A stretch of 64,000 nucleotides of DNA from Hirsutella rhossiliensis (GCF_020360975.1 NW_025408680.1:62001-126000), one strand, 5' to 3'. Counted from the stretch's first letter, positions 35,800 through 48,520 are shown. The notes: generated by a model from the sequence alone, not told the origin. Program-made: numbers and translations.

Positions 35800-38040
35800 A
35801 AGACTACCTTAGCTAACTACCTCCCTTACTAAGGCGATCTAAGAAAGGGAGAGGACTTATAATAATAGGTCTATAGTATTAACTAAATTAGACCTAGACT
35901 AAGTATAAACCTCGCTACTTAAACTATAAACTAAATAAAACTAATATAACTTAACTAAGCTAGCTTTAATAGCTAGAGAATATAACCTACTATTAAAAGA
36001 CCGCGACTAAATAAGACCTAACTTAAAACTAAACTAAGATAGACCTAATAACTAGCCCTTAAACTATAACCCTAGCCTAACTTATTAGTAGTAACGTTTA
36101 CCTTAGTATTATAGCGGGAATAATAAGACCCCCTTAAAGTAATATATAGGGTATAAGAAGAAGTAACCTAAGACTTATAAGGAGTATAGGGACTACTACC
36201 GCTATAAGTAGCTTAACGATAACTAGCTAGGCCTAACCTTAAACCTAAACTAAAGCTAGTTTAGACGGCTAGCTTATAAGATAAAGTAATAACTAAGGTC
36301 TATACTAAGGTAAGACCTATACTAGCGGCGGCGTAAAGGCGTTTACTATAGCCTATACTATAACTATAGATCTAATTAAGGTTAAGACTAGCGACGATCT
36401 TAGCTAAGACTAAACCGCGATAACTATAAAGACGCTACTAAACGAAGTTAAGAGTATTAGTAAGGTTAGTAAGCAACGTAAGATAAGGACGCTTTAAGGT
36501 AGGCTCGGCGCTAAGAAAACTACCGGGCTATAACTTAGCGTCGGAGCTAATAAAGGGTAACGTAGTAAGCTCTTATATTAGCTTTAAGATAACTATAGGT
36601 ATAGTAATAGTAGTAAACTCCTTAGCCTTAGCCTTAAATAGACCCTTAAACGTAATAGCCGCCTTACCCTTACCTTTACCTTTACCCTCCCTCTTATTAA
36701 AAAGGGCTAGGGCTAAACTAAGCTTAGTAAGGTTAAAACCGCTACCCTTATTATTATAGTTATTACTAGTAATAAGATAGAAATAGTTAGCGAGATCGTT
36801 AACCGCTATAAGAGTCTTTTAAGTAACTAAGAGTAACTTAAGCCTAACTTAAGCTAAGGTCTTAATAGTATTACTAAACTTACCTAGGTACTTTTTTAAG
36901 GACTTATATATATAGCGGGTATTATCTATAAAATAGGTAAAAGTAAAGGTAAGCGTCTTAATATTTTTAGCGACTATAGCTAAACTAAGGGTAGACTTAC
37001 TTAATACGCCCTTACCTTTAATAGTAAGGGCCTTTTAACTAGCGCGTATATAAGTTTCTAAAGTAGTATAGTAAAGGCGCTCTTATACTAAGCCCTTAAT
37101 AAAGGAGGGGCTATTAACCTTAAACTAAGCTTAATAAAGGGTATAAGCGGCCTTTTTACCCTTAAAGGTAATCTAAAACTTAGATTAGCTCTAAACTTAG
37201 ACTATACTATAATAGGGCGGGGTTACTTACTTAGTAATAAGACTAGTTAAAGTTAATATAAGCGATATACGCTTTAGCTTTTATAGCTAGTAAAGTTAGT
37301 AAAAAGTACTAAAGGTAGGACTAACTTAAGATAAGACTAAGACTAATACTTATAAGACTAGTTTTAATAGCTAGCGAAGGACTTATAAGTAAGCTTCTTA
37401 ATAAGGCGCTTAATATATATAAGATAAGGGATAGAGCGTTTTAATCCTACTATAGTAGCGACTTTTTTATAGGGAGGGGGCTTTAAAAAAAGCGAGCCGC
37501 TACTACCTAAGTTAGCTTCCTAGTTAGATATAGCGACGTAATAATAGCAAACGAACTAAAAGCAGTACTAAGGAGAACTAAGGATATAAAAATAATATAA
37601 GTAAGGAACTAAGGCCTATAAAAGAGATAATAAATAAAGAGGTAAGAGGAGATAGAAATAAAACTATAGGGGGAGGGCAGGTATATATATACGCGAGCTA
37701 GGCGCGTATAATTAGTAACTATATAACCGATAGTAAATATAGGCTACCGCGCCTTTAATTAGAAAGTCGCGTAGCTAGATAGGAACTAATTTTTATTAGT
37801 AAAGCTAGCTAACTAAATTTCGATTAGCTAGCCCTACCTAAGAGCGACCTATACCTATGCCCGGCCTAGTAACTAGATATTACCTACCCTACTAACTAAT
37901 AGACCGATAAGCTAATATAGCCGCCGCCGCGGCTATATAGTAGTAACGTAAGAGCTATAGAGAAGAGAGGCGCTTATAAGCTAAGCCCTTTAAAAGAGAC
38001 TACTACCTATAACCTTAGGCCCGGGCTAGCGAGCCTAGGC
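35800..38040 (-). pseudogene. ORF X in LINE-2
   Basis: Minus-strand counterpart of 23700-25860. The KGKGKGK block lies at about 36690-36660, followed toward lower coordinates by a degraded basic/Pro part. RIP density is higher than in LINE-1, so the frame is cut into shorter pieces, but it can be aligned with LINE-1 over the whole length. It is antisense to ORF2, as in LINE-1. Confidence 0.5.
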
Positions 38041-38283
38041 CGCGGCCGCTTAAGATAGTAGTAGCTATAGCCTAAAAGGGCTTATGCTAAAATATAAATA
38101 TATAGGAGAAGCCTATAGTAGCTAGCGTAAATTTCCTATATACTATTACTATAACCTCGTTTAAAGTAGACTTATACTAAAAGAAGGGAGGGTTTTCCCT
38201 TAAGTACTTTAGTTTTTCCCTCTTATTTAACGTCTAAGTTCTAAATACCTTTAGCTAGGTCCCTAGTATAATCTTAATAATAA

Positions 38284-38357
38284 TATAATATCCCGCGATT
38301 TAAATATCTAATACTATTTAGTTACTATAGCTTACTATTAATATATATAGGGTCCTT
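38284..38357 (-). pseudogene. gypsy-B1 fragment between LINE-2 and the solo LTR
   Basis: Seventy-four bases that match gypsy-B2 at about 54283-54350. It contains the right-hand LINE-2 TSD and the left-hand TCCTT (38353-38357) of the solo LTR. Confidence 0.8.
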
Positions 38358-39054
38358 TATAAGAAGGTATAAGTAATAAGCGTAGAATCGGGTAATCGAT
38401 AACGTAAGCGGAAGGATTAGTTAAAGGAGTATAGGGTAGGATTTTATCCGGAATTTATAACGAGTATATAAGGGGCTAAATAATATATTAAAAGAATAGC
38501 GTTATAAAAGATATATACGAACTTACTTATTTTATTAACTACTCCTAGGGAAATCCTTTGTCTTTTATAGACTATTACTCGCCTACTAGTAGACTAATTA
38601 GTTAGCTTTCTAGTATATTCTATAGTGCTTAAAAAGCTCTATCTATAGTATATCTTCCTAACTTAGTAGGTGGTCTAATTATAGCGTGATAGTTAACGTA
38701 AGACTATAGGTTCTAGTATAAGTAGTAGATTTAACTAGAATATTCTATGCCCTACCTATTCTCGTATCGCGGATATCTTCGGAACCGCTAGGCTAAAATA
38801 AGCAATAGGGTATCCGTTCTACTCGTGATTAACTTATATATAAAATGCATATTTTTATTTATAAGGATAGGCTTATCCTAACCCGCTTTTCCTAGAGGAA
38901 GGTATAGATATCTAGTAAAGGTCTTTATCTTTTAAGGGTTATTCCCTTAGACTATATTATAGAGCTTCTTTTTACTAGCTTATTCTATAAAGTCTCCTTA
39001 TACCTATTATTTCTTTATAATAGTAAAATAGGAATATAAGGGTATATTCTTATA
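38358..39054 (-). repeat. solo LTR of the copia-D family (697 bp)
   Basis: It starts TATAAGAA and ends TTCTTATA, a terminal inverted repeat in RIP form (TG...CA), and is flanked by TCCTT on both sides (38353-38357, 39055-39059). It is collinear with the copia-D 5' LTR at 62652-63350, in the same orientation. Gypsy-B2 has the uninterrupted site (about 54346-54360). It keeps a fair number of TG and CA (for example GCATAT, CTTTGTC), so it is lightly RIPped. Loss of the internal part by LTR-LTR recombination explains the solo state. Confidence 0.92.
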
Positions 39055-40586
39055 TCCTTAGATCTTATTATATTATACTAGTTTATAACCCTTTTATAAA
39101 TAGTATACCTTATTTTTTACTTAGTCTTTATTTATTTTCTTTAGGTATTCTTCTTTAATTTATTATTAATATCGTTTCTTTATATTTTTATTATATAGTA
39201 ATATATTAAGGCTTAAGAGACTAATTTCTTATAGCTAATTAAAGATTTCTTATTTCTTAACGCTATATCGATTATATTATACTACTTTATAGTTAATTAT
39301 ATACTATACTTTATAATTCTATTTATTTTTATACTAAAGGTTAAGTTTTCGTTTAATATCTTTTTATTTTTTATATAGTATTTTTATATTAATTCTTCCT
39401 TAGTTAAATATAGCTTATAGCCTTTATATATATTACTAATAATCTTTAAGTATATTATTATATTATTTATACTATACTTATACTTTTTTATATTTATAAA
39501 CTCTATAGTTTAAGTATATATATTTATTATAATCTTCTTTATTATATTTAATTTATTATATAAGTCTTTAAAAGATTAATAGTTTAAATATATTAAAGTA
39601 AGTAGCGCTATACTACTCTTTTATTTTAGCGTATTTATAGATTTTATATATCCTTAGAATATACCTTTTTAATAAACTATAATTATTATAGTATTTAAAT
39701 AGCGTGCTATAATTAGGTTTTAATAATATAACTTAGTTATTTAGGTAGCGTTAATTAATTTTCTAGTAGTTTAGTTCTATACTTAAGTAGGGTTTTAAAA
39801 GTACTTATCCTTTAAACCTAACTAAGAAAGTATTATATTATACTTTTATTTAAAAGTATATTATATAATCTAAGTAAATATATAATATTTATAAAATATA
39901 CTTATAGTACTTATAAGTAAGTAGTATTTATAAATCGTTTTAAATTCTCTTTATAGTTATTATTATTATTATTATAGAGCTATAAAGGTATTAACTATAG
40001 TAATAGCTATAGTATAGTCTCCTTTATATAGTACTAGTTAATACTAAATTAATATAGCTTATTAGTTTTCTATAAGAATTTAAGGCGTTTATTAGGTTTT
40101 AATTTTAAGTATTTCTTTAAATTCTTTAAAGTATAGAGCGTATTTTCTAATTATAGCTTTTTCCTTTAATAGTAAGGGTAGTAGTATAAGTTTATTCTTA
40201 TCTTTTATCTCTCTAAGTATTTCTTATTCTTTAAAGCTTATATTATTAATACTTTATTATTCCTTATTTAGTTATTATCTAAGTTTTATAAGTATAAGAG
40301 CTATATTTATATCTTCTTTATTATACTATTTATAAACTACCTTTTATTATTATCGATTTTTATTTTATATATCTCCTTATAATTATTTACCGTTCTTTTT
40401 AATCTAATCTTAAGAGACTCTTTTAAGATAAGAGTATTTTAGTTCTATAAATTTAACTTATTTTTATATTTTAAGATCCTTTTATTATATTATTATAAAG
40501 GTCTTCTTTAATAGCTTTAGGAACTATTTAGTACTATTCTTATTACTTAGGTATATTATATATTTATTATTTTAGTATATAGTTTA
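39055..40586 (-). pseudogene. gypsy-B1 segment between solo LTR and gypsy-C
   Basis: It is collinear with gypsy-B2 54350-55870. By position on the minus strand it is the part between gag and the reverse transcriptase, but no protease or capsid motif is readable. The TATTATTATTATTATTATAG triplet run near 39960 is shorter in gypsy-B2. It ends in GTTTA (40582-40586), the gypsy-C duplication. Confidence 0.78.
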
Positions 40587-41292
40587 TATTATAGGATACC
40601 CTATAGTCGATAATCTAGATACCTATAATAATATCTACTTCTTTTAAGGAAGTTACCCTTAACTCCCTAAGGCTCTCTATAGAAGAAGGAACTTAGAAGC
40701 TACTAAGCAAACTCTAGGAAATTACCTAGAAATCCTAGAAATAATAACTAAGCGGATTATATAGATATTTTATAGAGATTTCCCCTAGGGATATATTATA
40801 TAGGGAATATACTATAATTTCCTAAGTAATAATAGTTTCTTAGGGACTATATTAATATTTCCCTAAGAAGTTACTATAAGAATATAGCGGGGAAATTATA
40901 GAGAAACACCTATACCTACCTAGGGAAAATAGTAAGAAATACCGCTAATACGCTATATTACTATTATACGATTATAAGGTTAAGATATTACTTAGTTAAA
41001 GCCCTAAGTAAGGTCTTACGCTCGCTATAGTATATATAAAGGATAGAGAACCTACTAGATCTTAGGTAGGTAAAGAAGAATATAGATAGTTATTACTACT
41101 TTCCCTTTAACTTATAAGACTAGTAGCTAGTATATATTTAATATATATAATAATATATAGTAGCTAGTTTATATAATATATTTAATTATATATAGTAGCT
41201 AGTCTATTTAATTACTTATTAGACCTATACTAAATTTAGGTAGATAGTAAGGTTAATATACTAGCCTTATACTAAGGGACTAATATATAATA
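40587..41292 (+). repeat. gypsy-C 5' LTR (706 bp)
   Basis: Equal in length to 59619-60324 and collinear. Landmarks: CCCTATAGTCGATAATCTAG near the start and two TATATAGTAGCTAGT blocks near 41155-41205. Differences are mainly C/T and G/A. Confidence 0.94.
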
Positions 41293-41449
41293 AATAGTAG
41301 TAATTCTAATTCCCCTAACTATTTATTCTCCTAAAGTCTATATTTAGTAGAATAGAAGATAAAGAATAAGGAAAGGGATAAGTTAACCTTAACCTATAAA
41401 CCCTAATATCTTCTTAAAAAGAAAGCTCTTACTTATATATTAACGAATA

Positions 41450-43000
41450 CTAGCTTCTTAATCTCTTTTTATAAAAGAAATACTTAGGGAACTCTAGATA
41501 AAGGTAGAACTTCGACGTATTAAAGCTTAAGTATTATAGAGCTTTTATTAGCGGTTAGAAAGATACCTATTTCTAGGATATTTCCCGTTAAGTGCCTATA
41601 GAAATTAAAGATAGCTAGATCGCTTACCTTAGCGGTAGGAACGACGCTTAAAGGAATTAAGAGTAGAACTTCTATAATATAACTTACTAGCTTACCTAGC
41701 TAATCGTTAAGGCCTATAAGAACGAATTAATAACCTAGAATACGTTCTAGTAATAAGGTAATATTAGCTATAAGTAACGGAGCTATATAGAAATTAGTAT
41801 AGTATAGCTTCCCTTACCCTACCTTAACTACCTTTATTAAAAGGATAAAGCCCTAGAAGTTCGCTAAGAAGTTTACTAAACTATAATAAATAAAATAAGG
41901 AAGAACCTTTAAATAATACTACCCTTAGTAGTACGTTCGCGATAATAACCTTAGCGAACTAGCTAGTAAGTCTAATTATAAAAGAAGCTCTTATAAGACT
42001 ATTAGTAAAAGCTATAGTAAGAGAAACTAAGGATAATACTACTATAAACCCTCCTTAAGTACCCTTAGTATATATTAAACTAAAAGATATAGGGAGGTTT
42101 AACCCTACTAGCCCCTTTAATATAACGTTCGACGTTCTTAAAGAAACTAAGAAAACGATTATATATAAAAGCGTCGATCGATTTATTAATTCCCTAAAAT
42201 AAGTAGCTATCCGCGGACTAGAATATACTAATAAACTAGCGATACTAATCCCTAGCTTACTCTATAAAACCGCTATTAAATAGTATTTTAGCGATCTTAG
42301 TAAATCTAACTAAGCTATACTTTATACCTTAGACTAGGGATATACTACTTAGTATACTAAACTATAAAAACGCTTTACTATCTAGCTAAAAGTAGCTTTA
42401 AGATTATTATAAATAGAAAGATTTACTACCTTAAATATTATAAATAAAGCCGACTTCTATAAATAGATATTAAAGCTCCGCCGAAAATTAAAAGTAGTAC
42501 TATACTTAAAAGAGCACCTTACTATACTAGTCTATTAATAACTAAATATATTACTATAAGAATTATTCCGCGAACTTACTAGTTTAGAATTATTTAATAC
42601 CTAGATTAATAACTATAAGTAACTTATCTTATAGTTAGAAACTAAGCTAAGAATAAGGTTATAAGGGAAGATAAGTAATATAGTAAAATAATATATATAA
42701 AGTAAGTTATATAAAACTAAGAATAAGACTATAGTAAACTCTACCTTATTTATAGCTAAACTAACTAGTTAGAAACCCTAGGAATAAGGATAATTCTAAT
42801 AAAAAGGAATATAATAACTATATTAAGATTAAATAATCTATACTAAGTAGATATAGGCCTAGTAGTAAACTAGTTAACTAGTTCTTAAACCGGACTATAG
42901 CCTTAGGATTTAAAATTAAAGGAGGGCTCTTAGGAAAACTTAATTATTATTAACCTCGCCCGTTAGCTTTAAGCGGCACTAACTAACGACTAGGGCGGGA
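41450..43000 (+). pseudogene. gag: gypsy-C gag-like region
   Basis: Between the 5' LTR and pol the plus strand has helical, charged frames broken by TAA/TAG, for example NAYLSGRND-like sequence near 41620-41640 and a KKLRKRLYIKASID stretch near 42140-42190. This fits a capsid region. I could not find the expected CCHC knuckle; its Cys codons would be RIP targets. Assignment is by position. Confidence 0.55.
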
Positions 43001-43099
43001 TCTATCTTTCCTAGGAAATATAAAACTAGATCCTATTTACCTAAGATAAAGGGCTAGAAGATAGTAATACTACCGCCGATATAGGAAAAGAAACTAAAA

Positions 43100-46000
43100 A
43101 AATAAAAGATAAGATCCTATTTATTCTTAATATAATAAAAGTAGAACTTATAAGACTAAGCCGTTTACCTAGAATACTATAAAACTAGCTAACTATAAGA
43201 GCGGCGCCATAAACTAAAATATTAGATCTATTAAAGCCGTCTTAGTTTATATATACCTAGATATCTATCTTTAAAACTAAAGGCCTAGACTAGCTATTAA
43301 ACGTATATATAGACTCTAGTATAGCCTACTTTATAATTAAGGAAGACTAGCTTAACTACTTTAATAATATAACCCTTAATATAACTTAGTAGGTCTTACT
43401 ATTTAATATAGGGAAAAGCTAAACTAAGGGTTAAGCGACCTTAATAATTAATATCCTAGGGAAATAAGGAGCGGGATTTAAGGTTAGATAATTTACTATT
43501 AGCGCTTAGGTAGTCTAAACCCTATCTATAGGATTATTACTTAGATAAGATTTCTTAGTACTAAATAAAGTTAATATCTTAAATTCTAAGGAAATAATAT
43601 CTATTAGCTTATATAGTAACTTAATAGTTATAGCTCGCTTAACTTAATAAGGCTATACGATCTATTATTAAGTTATATACTAAGCTAATATCGACGTCCT
43701 TATATATAAGATAGAACGCCTACTAGTATAGATTAAGGATATACTAAGGGATTATAACCTAGTATTTTTTCTAAGAGACTTATTATTAGCCTATAACCTA
43801 ATCTAAGGTATAACTCTAGTTATAGTAGTTAATACTACCGCTCGCTACGTTAGATTTAAGAAAGGATAGTACTTAGAAATACTAGTAGACCTTAGCGATA
43901 AAATATAGTTTTTATAGATCGACCTACCTAAGAAAACCCTAGCTAGGGTAACTCCGACTAAAGAGGTAGCTATATAAAAGATTATAGAATATAGCGACCT
44001 ATACTAAGTTACTAACCTATTAGTAGAAACCTTAGAAGAAGGGAGCCCTAAGTCCGCTAAAGGGGAACTCCTTTTATAGATATATAAATAGACTCCGAAC
44101 TATAAGATTAGGATTTTACGAGACTATAGCCTCTTAGAAATAACTACTTTAAAGGACGTTAAAATCTATAATTAAGACCCCGCGTTTATAGAAAAGATCT
44201 AATATATAGTCGCTTTCTTCTTAACCTTATAAAAGGACTAAGGTACTATTAAGGTCTACCTAAACTACTATATATATATATTCTACTAATAGAAAATTAG
44301 CACCTATATAAACTAGCGTTTAGGGCTTACTTACTTAGCTAGAAGGATAAGGTACTAATTAACTATACCTATAAAGACCTATACTAAAAGGGGCGTATAA
44401 AATAGGCTATAAAGGTAACCTTATTCGCTTACCTTATATTTATAGTCTAAAGAACTATATATAGTAATATAAAGGGCTAAATAGTAGTAGACTTATACGC
44501 TTTTAATAGCATAGCTATCTTAAACGCTTACTTAATACTACTTTAAGGAGATATAATTTAAAAGCTATAAGAGAAACGCTTTATTTCTATTATAGACGCT
44601 TAGTCTTTCTTTTATTAGTTTCTTATCTATAAAGAGTATTAGGAAAGGTTTATAGTAATTAGCTATAAAGGCTTAGAATAACTAACGGTGGCCCTAATAA
44701 GATATAAGAACTTACTTATATACGTTTAAAGATTTATAGACTAAATCCTCTAAAAATATATAGAATATTCCTATAAGTATATCGATAATATTATAATATA
44801 CTTAGATATAAAAGATAACTATATTTATTACCTCTAGGCTATCTTTTAACTCTTTATAGACTATAACCTAGCCCTAGCTAGATTAAAATTATTCTTAAGC
44901 TACCTATTTATAAAACTATTAGGATTTTAAGTTAATAGTATTAGCTTAATAAATACTAAAGAATAAGTATAAGTATTATAAGATATAAAGTTTTTAAATA
45001 CCTTATAAGTACTAGAAAAGTAGCTCGGCTTAGTTAACTAGCTATAGTACTTCGTAGCTTACTTCTCTTAAATAGTAGAGGCGCTTTAATTTTAGAAAAT
45101 AATAATATATAAGGAAGTATAAGATAGTTAAGCGCTACTTAAAGGATTAGTAAGAAATAGATATACTTTTAAAGTAATATACTAACCTTCCTTAGTAAAG
45201 GAATAAGCTTTCTAAGATATTATAAACGCTTTTATAGAACTAACGTAGCTATACTATTTTAACCTATAATAGCTATTATTCTTATAAATCGATGCTAGCT
45301 ATAAGCTAGGCTTTATAGTAGTAGCCTTCTACCTCGTATTAAGGGTAGACTAGAACCTAAGAAGGACCCTACCTTAGATAAGTATCTAGCTAATCCTTTA
45401 CCTTAGTAAACGCTTAACTAGCGGAGAGCTTAGATACTAGCCTACTAAACTTAAAGTCGCTTATCTTTCCTAGGTATATCGAAAGCTCCGGTTATATATT
45501 ATCTCTACCTTACTACTAAAAGTTATTATACTAACTAACTATACTACTATAAGTATAATCCTAAAGTAAATATCGCTATTTACTATTAATATAAAGACTA
45601 ATAATCGGCTTATACTTACTTTATAGTACCTTAGTTAGTTTCCCTTAAAGGTCTACTATATTCCTAGAACTATAAATATCTTTATCGATATACTATCTTA
45701 ATTATTATTTATAATACCTAGGAAGTATAAACTTAAGGAATTAGACCGCGTTTAAGAAGATAAAGCGTTAGTTAAATATATATATATAGTTATAGAATCC
45801 TTTATCTAACTTAACCTATATTAAAAGATCTAGGAAGTATATATAGAAGAACCTAAGTAGGCCGGTATACTAAAGTAGCTTAAAAATAATAAGTCCTAGG
45901 TTAGTCTCTTATTTATTTAGTAGAATAGGTTGCTCTACCTAGTTAAGTTTAAAGGTCGTTATTAGCTCTATATCTTTACTATTTACGCTAAGGAAATTAT

Positions 46001-47450
46001 CGCCGATAACTATATATATAAATTTTACCTTAGATAGTAAAGGGTATAAAAGGAGTTATCCTTTATATTTACTATTACTAGCCTTAAGAAACTTATTAAG
46101 AGCTTTATTAATAAGTATAATACTTATAATAAGAACTAAACTAACTAGTTAAAGGCCCTTAGTAAGTTAGTTCCGAACTTCCTTAGCTTTACCTTTTTAT
46201 AGAATCGCTATAGATTTTATTATAGGACTTTTAAACGTCCCTATAAACTAAACTTTATAGATACTACTTATTAAGGTCTACTATAATATACTACTAATAG
46301 TAACTAATAAGTTCTTAAAAATAAGGCTCTTTATCCTAAGCTATAACTAGTTTACTATAGAAGACTAAGCTAAGGTATTATTTACTAAGTTAATACGCTA
46401 TAACTAAGGGATTCCCGCTTAGATTATCTCTAACTAAGACCCTAAGTTCTTTTTAGCGTTTTAAAAAGGATTATAGATAGCGTATAGGTCTAAGTTACTA
46501 GTATCTATAACTTAGTATCCTTAGATTAACGGCTTATTAAAACAACGTAACTAGGTAGTTAAAACTATACTTTAGTTCTTTATAACTAATTTCCTATCTT
46601 ATTAATAGGTTAACGTATTACTACTACTTTAATTTACCTTTAATAACTCTTACTCCTTAGTAATTAGTACCTCTTTAAGCGAGCTACTAACTAAGATATA
46701 GATAGACGATAGTAGGCAATACCTTAGAAAAGGCCCCTTATAAATAAATAGGAAGATACTCTAAGACTAAGCTAGAATCTTAATCGCTCTAGCTTAAGTA
46801 GGAATAAAAAAGCGGTATAACGTAAAGTACTAAGTACTAGAGTTTAAGCCTAGAGACTAGGTATAGCTCTAGTTAGGGAAAGGATATAGCGTAGCTAATA
46901 GATAGGTAGTAAAGTTAAAGGAACGCTATATAGGACCGTTCGAAGTCCTTAAATAGATTAGCTATCTAGCCTACCGCCTTAACTTAGCTAGATCCTTAAA
47001 TATCTACGATATTGTTTTTATTATATAGCTATAGCTAGCTAAATAACTAGACGCCCGACTTAGTCTAGAACCTAATACTAACTATAAGGAAGTTAAAAGA
47101 ATCCTTAACTCTAGAACTTATAGATATAGCTAAGGGACCGCTTATATAAAATACCTTATTAGCTAGAAAGGCTAGCTAAGTAGCTATAATTCTTAGGTAG
47201 CCGCTAAGGATATTATTACTAAAGACCTTATTAAAGAATTTACTATATATTAGGGAGTATTATAAGGTCGTATTACCTATACTTAGAAGCTTTACGCGCG
47301 CGTTATATAATAGTATAAGCTATTATAGCTAAGGGAGAAATAATAGTATATAGTATACGCCGTTACCGTTCGTTCTCTTAGAAGTCTAAGGATAGGTTAA
47401 CTAGCTAATAAGTATTAATAAGCTGCCCGCGGCGAACGGTAACTTAATTC
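43100..47450 (+). pseudogene. pol: gypsy-C pol: protease, reverse transcriptase, RNase H, integrase, chromodomain
   Basis: At 44771-44800 the plus strand reads YKYIDNIIIYLD (family YIDDIIIYS; second catalytic Asp to Asn). It is followed by LALARLKLFLSYLFIKLLGF (44865-44930), the usual connection segment. RNase H follows near 45300. Integrase at about 45900-46960 ends in LKERYIGPFEVLK (46916-46953, the GPY/F motif). The chromodomain follows at about 47095-47230: KRILNSR, then IKYLIS, a residue gap, KG, LSSYNS, VAAKDIITKDLIKEF. Frame is kept through most of the last 1.2 kb with only Gln/Trp-type stops. It ends near 47450, where R-rich AARGER is read. Confidence 0.9.
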
Positions 47451-47526
47451 TATACTTTAGTACCTATATTTATTTTTATTTTAGGAACCTAATTTCTTTA
47501 TCCTTTTATACTCCCTTTTTTATACT

Positions 47527-47765
47527 TATAATAACTAGTATTATTCTTAAGGGATAAACCTATTAAGGGGTTTATATTAGTAGATATAATAGAGCGTAGT
47601 CTAAGTAATAATAAGTATATTACGTTAGTAATAAGTTAGAGGTTATAGACTATAGACTATAACTAAGTAATTAAGTAATTAAAATTAGAAATAAGATTAT
47701 AATAAAGATTATAATAATTATAATATATACTAGTCCCCGCGGTTTACTAGACTATAATCGTAATA
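47527..47765 (-). repeat. gypsy-B2 3' LTR with internal deletion (239 bp)
   Basis: It begins TATAATAACTAG. The first 175 or so bases follow the family. It then jumps from AATTATAATATA directly to TACTAGTCC, whereas the 5' LTR has about 247 bp more between two copies of that octamer. The deletion most likely arose by slippage or recombination at the repeats. Confidence 0.88.
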
Positions 47766-47786
47766 AGATACCTCCTTTCCTTTTAG
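47766..47786 (-). other. polypurine tract of gypsy-B2
   Basis: On the element strand AAAAGGAAAGGAGG lies a few bases from the 3' LTR. It matches 11698-11722 in gypsy-B1. Confidence 0.75.
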
Positions 47787-48189
47787 TCTTACCTTTAAGA
47801 CCTACTACCTTAGCCGCTATATATAAATATACCCTTATCGCGTTATATATAAGTATATCGTTCTTTATTTCTTTATCCTTTTAGGATATATTACTAATAG
47901 TATATCTAGTTATATTTAAAAATCCTATTATTATAATTTTAATAAATTATATTAACGATCGGAGCTAGTATCTTAGACTAGGATCTATAGTATTAAAATT
48001 ATACCTTACTCCTATTATTTTCTATTAGGCCTAACTTATAAGGTCGGCGAGCGTTTTAATCGGTATTTTAAATATACCTTTATAGGTCGTTCTTATAATA
48101 GTTATAATATAGCGTCCGCCTATTTATTTTATCCCTTTCCTTCCTTATTATTCTTTTCGCTAATATTCCTTCTTTTTTAGTTTATTATA

Positions 48190-48520
48190 TTATAAATTAA
48201 TAGTAAAAGATTAATTCGGACGAACGGAAAGTAAAAGAAGCGTTAAAGAAAGTAATAGCTCGCCTAGCTTAAATTAGGAAATAAAAGCGTTTCCTAAAAG
48301 ACTAAGGTAGTAAGTTATTTTAGCGGGGTATATAAGCTATTAATAAAGAAGATAATATAACGCGTTCTTCTTAAGATAAATTAGTTCTTTTATTAAATAA
48401 GGAAACTATTACTATTAGTAAGGTTTAATCGTTTAGTACCTTAGATATATTAAACTAAGATACTATTCTTAGTAACCTTATATTTCTAAGTAAAGGTTCG
48501 CTTAGTAGAACTATTAAAGT
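48190..48520 (+). pseudogene. ORF W of gypsy-B2, antisense coiled-coil-like frame
   Basis: The plus strand, opposite to gypsy-B pol, reads ERKVKEALKKVIARLA, a stop, IRK, a stop, KRFLK, then LF, a stop, RGI, a stop, AINKEDNITR, and continues to about 48520. Leu and Lys spacing suggests a coiled coil. The pattern of RLA-IRK-KRFL followed by a RG helix recalls tails of fungal transposon-linked proteins, but I cannot name a family. A related but diverged frame is at 12680-12892 plus 19817-19985 in gypsy-B1. Confidence 0.5.

Larger units (their letters stand above)
30901..38283 (+). mobile_element. LINE-2, full-length non-LTR retrotransposon (7,383 bp)
   Basis: This is the inverted partner of LINE-1. 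Both start with CTTCTCGCGAAACCGATATA (30911 onward here) and both end in a (TAA)n tail (here 38273-38283). A 10-bp TSD TATAATATCC flanks it (30891-30900 and 38284-38293). In gypsy-B2 the empty site is intact at about 54283-54292, which confirms the insertion. The order is ORF1, ORF2, antisense ORF X. It is far more heavily RIPped than LINE-1: CA and TG are nearly absent. Confidence 0.92.
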
